Positions 30,151 to 33,390 of a stretch of 33,390 nucleotides of DNA are shown in pieces. The notes under the pieces are model-generated. The model made no database searches. It was not told where the DNA came from and saw only the letters and a list, made by a program, of their open reading frames with translations. This DNA comes from an uncultured Lachnospiraceae bacterium (GTDB lineage Bacteria; Bacillota; Clostridia; Lachnospirales; Lachnospiraceae), in NCBI GenBank assembly GCA_905235585.1, contig CAJOME010000022.1:1-33390 (forward strand), in the 5' to 3' direction. Every line of letters begins with the position of its first letter. Positions within the stretch are counted from its first letter, which is position 1. Both the position numbers and the translations under genes were made by a program.

Positions 30151-31839
30151 TTATTGTTCCTCTGTATGATGTCTGAGATCCACTACACGCAGGGCTCCGC
30201 TATCTTTTATTGTCTCAGCTATCTCTTCTTCAGTCGGCATCACCCCGGTATCATCCGGCTCTATAAGCTTCACCACTCCGGGTACGGCTGCGTAGGGGAG
30301 CACCTTAGCTCTGAGCTGATCCTCCGACTCGTCTATTATAACAATATTTTCACCGTAGCGGACAGGATCATCCCCCACTGCATCAGAAAATTCTTTTATT
30401 ATCTCTTCCTTTTCCCTTATAGTATCTCCGTAGGCTGTCTCATAGCCTGCAGGCAGGAGAGTGGATGATACATAAGCATAGTTTACCGTGGAAAGCATAA
30501 GCAATACAATGAGCGGCTGTATCCAGACCGGAAGTCTGTTATTTATCATCAGCACAAACACCGCCACATATAGCAGAGCTCCGAAATAAGTGGATATATA
30601 CCTGTCGTAGCTTGAAAGAGAAAGTGCCTCCCATTCTTCAAATACAAAAAGGTATATGTATATCATCACCAAAAGATACCCGATCATACCGCAGAGTACC
30701 GCAGCAAAAGAGAGAACATCACGTACGGTATGTCCGTAGGCATACCGGTAGATCACAAGCGCGATGATAAAGACGATCAGCATGCAGGCTGCCGTAAGTC
30801 CGGCTCTGCCGTCATTGAGCCCGTATGTGAAAAGCTTCGCTGTAAAGGCTTTTATCGTGGATGCCGTATAATAGGGCCATTCACGATGTCCGCTCTGCAT
30901 ATTCCTGCTCAGATTGTCAGAGAGATAAGTGGTATTTCCCTTGATCCTGCAAAATACCTTCCATGAGCTCCAAAACGCCAGTGTGACAGCCGGGATAGAT
31001 ACGCATTCGAGCCATGACCTTGGTTCGGCAGGCTTCAGGCTCTTTATAGCATATACCGATATACAAACTGCCGCAAATATGAGACTCGTAGTCTTGAGCA
31101 TGCCGAGCAGAGTGATCGATACAAGCAGTCTCATATAGTTAAATGTCCTGTCTTCGGCATCCGCGTCCTTATCATATTCAAACAGGTATGTCAGTATGCT
31201 CCCAAAGAGCATCGTGACCACTATATCAAGTCCGAGACAATGCAGGAACTGGAATGACATCAAAAAGGGCACAAGCAGTCCTACAACTACTTTGCAGACA
31301 TACCTCAGTCTGTTCTCAAACCTTTCTTTATGAAGAAACGGAAGAGTCATGACGAGCATAAGCCACCACAATACGGCAAACATCGCGCTTTCGCTGTAGG
31401 CGCCTATAAGCTTGAACACCAGATAATCCATATACATCACTACGGGGAAATAGTCCCTGTAAAAGGAGCTCGCCATGCCCCCCGTAGGGACTCCGTCTAT
31501 AGCATATATGTTTTTGGGTGTGATCGCCCAGGAATGAAAGTCATCGAAATTCGTGACGCGCATATGCAGACTCACGAGCCAGATAACTACAAGCATTACG
31601 GCAAAGACAGCGAGTCCCGGATCGGTAAAAGGAAGGATAAAACCCTTTTTTTCTTTATATATGATCCACGCGGCTGCAGCAAGCCCTGATATCTCCCACA
31701 GGATGAGCAGCTCTGTGATATGACTGATATGACCTGTAATGCCAAGCAGGTATCCTGCAAACATAAAAGCATACACTCCCACAGGCAGCGTCTCTGTCAG
31801 TTTTTTATTGAATTTTAACGCGATCGCATATGATATCAT
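30151..31839 (-). CDS. Multi-pass membrane protein, GT-C glycosyltransferase-like
   Basis: 562 residues with about 11-12 hydrophobic segments and a soluble C-terminal domain of about 90 residues (EKEEIIKEFSD onward). The first large outward loop contains TNFDDFHSW and, later, FYRDYFP, the acidic-loop arrangement of GT-C transferases (D-D/D-E after the first helix). No named family was recognised. The start is 10 bases after the ecfT stop and has only a poor ribosome binding site, suggesting coupling to ecfT. Its neighbour downstream, a polyprenyl-phosphate sugar transferase, would provide its donor (inference). Confidence 0.65.
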   Translation of the reverse strand: MISYAIALKFNKKLTETLPVGVYAFMFAGYLLGITGHISHITELLILWEISGLAAAAWIIYKEKKGFILPFTDPGLAVFAVMLVVIWLVSLHMRVTNFDDFHSWAITPKNIYAIDGVPTGGMASSFYRDYFPVVMYMDYLVFKLIGAYSESAMFAVLWWLMLVMTLPFLHKERFENRLRYVCKVVVGLLVPFLMSFQFLHCLGLDIVVTMLFGSILTYLFEYDKDADAEDRTFNYMRLLVSITLLGMLKTTSLIFAAVCISVYAIKSLKPAEPRSWLECVSIPAVTLAFWSSWKVFCRIKGNTTYLSDNLSRNMQSGHREWPYYTASTIKAFTAKLFTYGLNDGRAGLTAACMLIVFIIALVIYRYAYGHTVRDVLSFAAVLCGMIGYLLVMIYIYLFVFEEWEALSLSSYDRYISTYFGALLYVAVFVLMINNRLPVWIQPLIVLLMLSTVNYAYVSSTLLPAGYETAYGDTIREKEEIIKEFSDAVGDDPVRYGENIVIIDESEDQLRAKVLPYAAVPGVVKLIEPDDTGVMPTEEEIAETIKDSGALRVVDLRHHTEEQ

Positions 31840-31849
31840 GATCCGGCTC

Positions 31850-32662
31850 TTAAAATGGTGAGGGAACGAATATCGCGCACATTATCATGAGTGCCAGATA
31901 ACATGCCTGTATGATATATGCCCTGATGTCCCATGCTTTATACACGAGCGGCTTCATCTTGGTCCTGCCCTCACCTCCGTGATAGCATCTGGCCTCCATA
32001 GCCATGGCAAGGTCATTTGCGCGCCTGAACGCGGAGACAAAAAGAGGGACAAGAAGGGGCACCATCGCCTTCACCCTGCGCACCATGCCACCCGACTCAA
32101 AGTCCGCGCCCCTTGCCTCCTGCGCCTTGATTATCTTATCTGTCTCCTCCAAAAGGATCGGTATAAATCTCAGTGCAATGGACATCATCATGGCGATCTC
32201 ATGCACCGGAAGCTTAAAGACCTTTAGGAATCCAAGCCCCTTTTCCAGTCCATCCGTAAGGTTATTGGGAGTAGTGGTGAGCGTCAAAAGCGTCGATCCC
32301 AGTATCAGGTATATCAGCCTCACAGCGGTATAGACCGCATTCTTCAGCCCCTCATAAGTGATCGTAAAGCGCCATATCTGCACCAGCGGTCTGCCTGTCG
32401 TAAGGAAAAGATTAAAGACAACCGTGATCAGCATGATAAAGAATATCGCCTTCATACCCCTTACAATGTATCTGAAGGGCACATTTGACAGCTTTATCAG
32501 TATGATGAGAAATACTGTGGCAAGAGCATAGCAGGCAATATTCTGCGATATGAACAGTGAGATGATGAACACCATGGTCCCCATGAGCTTTACTCTGGGA
32601 TCAAGACGGTGGAGGCTCGATGTCGTCTGATAGTATTGTCCGAGAGTGATATCCCTGATCAT
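31850..32662 (-). CDS. ecfT: Energy-coupling factor transporter transmembrane protein EcfT
   Basis: 270 residues with about five hydrophobic segments. It starts MIRDITLGQYYQTTSSLHRLDPRVK, the usual EcfT opening (G-x-Y-x2-x-S-x-LHRLDPR). The two coupling-helix motifs are visible as AQEARGADFESGG and AMEARCYHGG, the ARG-type motifs that contact EcfA. EcfT links the ATPases to interchangeable vitamin-binding S components. The ATG overlaps the ecfA2 stop by 4 bases. The usual next gene, truA, is replaced here by a glycosyltransferase cluster. Confidence 0.96.
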   Translation of the reverse strand: MIRDITLGQYYQTTSSLHRLDPRVKLMGTMVFIISLFISQNIACYALATVFLIILIKLSNVPFRYIVRGMKAIFFIMLITVVFNLFLTTGRPLVQIWRFTITYEGLKNAVYTAVRLIYLILGSTLLTLTTTPNNLTDGLEKGLGFLKVFKLPVHEIAMMMSIALRFIPILLEETDKIIKAQEARGADFESGGMVRRVKAMVPLLVPLFVSAFRRANDLAMAMEARCYHGGEGRTKMKPLVYKAWDIRAYIIQACYLALMIMCAIFVPSPF

Positions 32663-33390
32663 AGATCCACCGCCTCCAGCACGGAGTCCGTGGCTTCGGG
32701 TATCGTTATTGCCGTAGAGTCTACGTTAAAGCCGGCTCTCTTCAGTCCACGCATTACATAGGTCACTCTCGGAGCCGCCAGTCCTATGGTCTCGAGCTTT
32801 GACGCATGATAAAACACTTCTCTCGGAGTACCGTTCATAAATACCCTGCCCTTATCCATCACGATGATACGCTCGGCATATTCGGCCACATCCTCCATAG
32901 AATGTGATACAAGCACTATAGTGATACCCTGCTCTTCATGCAGCTCATTTACAAGTCCGAGTATCTCATCCCTTCCCTCGGGGTCGAGTCCGGCCATAGG
33001 CTCGTCAAGGATAAGCACCTCAGGCTTCATAGCGAGCACTCCGGCTATCGCCACCCGTCTCTTCTGTCCGCCCGAAAGATCAAACGGAGATACGAAATAG
33101 TATTCATCGGGGAGCTTCACCGCCTTAAGGGCGGCATACGCCGAAAGCTCCGCTTCCTTTTCGCTGAGACCGATGTTCTTAGGTCCGAAGCATACATCCT
33201 TAAATACCGTTTCCTCAAAGAGCTGGTGCTCGGGATACTGGAATACGAGCCCGACCTTGCCGCGCAGTCCGCGCATGTTGTAATCACTATCGTATATATC
33301 TTCGCCGTTGAAATAGATATGACCCGAGCTTGCTTTAAGCAGACCGTCAAGATGCTGCACGAGGGTGGACTTGCCGGAGCCGGTGTGTCC
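32659..33390 (-). CDS. ecfA2: Energy-coupling factor ATPase EcfA2, 5' end outside window
   Basis: The window begins inside the gene at Walker A (GHTGSGKSTLVQ), so about the first 35-45 residues are missing. Q loop in FQYPEHQLFEETVFKDV, signature LSGGQKRRVAIAGVLA, Walker B VLILDEPMAGLD and H loop VSHSMED are all present. LFEETV with the following GPKNIGL is typical of EcfA2 (CbiO2). With EcfA1 (probably just outside the right edge) and EcfT it forms the energising module of group II ECF vitamin importers. It is transcribed with ecfT on the minus strand. Confidence 0.95.
   Translation of the reverse strand, partial: GHTGSGKSTLVQHLDGLLKASSGHIYFNGEDIYDSDYNMRGLRGKVGLVFQYPEHQLFEETVFKDVCFGPKNIGLSEKEAELSAYAALKAVKLPDEYYFVSPFDLSGGQKRRVAIAGVLAMKPEVLILDEPMAGLDPEGRDEILGLVNELHEEQGITIVLVSHSMEDVAEYAERIIVMDKGRVFMNGTPREVFYHASKLETIGLAAPRVTYVMRGLKRAGFNVDSTAITIPEATDSVLEAVDL

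Overview
The window looks like chromosome from a Gram-positive anaerobe of the class Clostridia, most likely Lachnospiraceae. This is an inference from three things: strong AGGAGG-type ribosome binding sites with occasional TTG/GTG starts; a VTC-type polyphosphate polymerase followed by DUF4956 and a DUF4353-like carbohydrate-binding protein, a combination common in that family; and a DUF4860-like pilus cluster. Most genes are on the minus strand. No tRNA, rRNA, CRISPR array, insertion sequence or phage gene was seen.

Layout. 1-3194 (minus): VTC polymerase, DUF4956 membrane protein and a secreted beta-helix protein that runs off the left edge; the last two are separated by a 160-bp element with terminal inverted repeats. 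3323-5821 (plus): a 7TM hybrid histidine kinase followed by a 63-residue peptide with a double-glycine leader. 5849-7026 (minus): queF and a YhhQ-type queuosine-precursor transporter behind a long structured leader ending in an attenuator-like hairpin. 7234-11586 (minus): rpmG-secE-nusG-rplK-rplA, then a CapA-like lipoprotein, then rplM-rpsI. 11709-15487 (minus): a compact type IV pilus-like operon (GspF/PilC, four small pilin-like or anchored proteins, PilT) with no PilB or prepilin peptidase in view. 15759-17060 (plus): a lone FliD-like protein.

17092-19835 (minus): UDP-galactopyranose mutase and an O-antigen ligase family protein, a surface-glycan pair. 19975-24552 (minus): ABC ATPase, FtsX-type permease and HlyD/MacA-type adaptor, an export complex. 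Two 46-bp direct repeats flank the terminator that separates these two units. 24908-27964 (plus): truA and a YbhJ-type aconitase homologue. 27970-33390 (minus): ecfA2 (cut by the window edge), ecfT, a large GT-C-like membrane protein and two family 2 glycosyltransferases.

How it fits together. Housekeeping pieces that are often adjacent in Firmicutes (ecfA-ecfA-ecfT-truA-rplM-rpsI and secE-nusG-rplKAJL) are present but cut up and interleaved with surface genes for glycans, pilus, export and polyphosphate. The observations most worth a second look are the double-glycine peptide beside the sensor kinase, the 160-bp palindromic element, the terminator hairpin with the rpmG promoter folded inside it, the duplicated 46-bp repeat and the queuosine-transporter leader.
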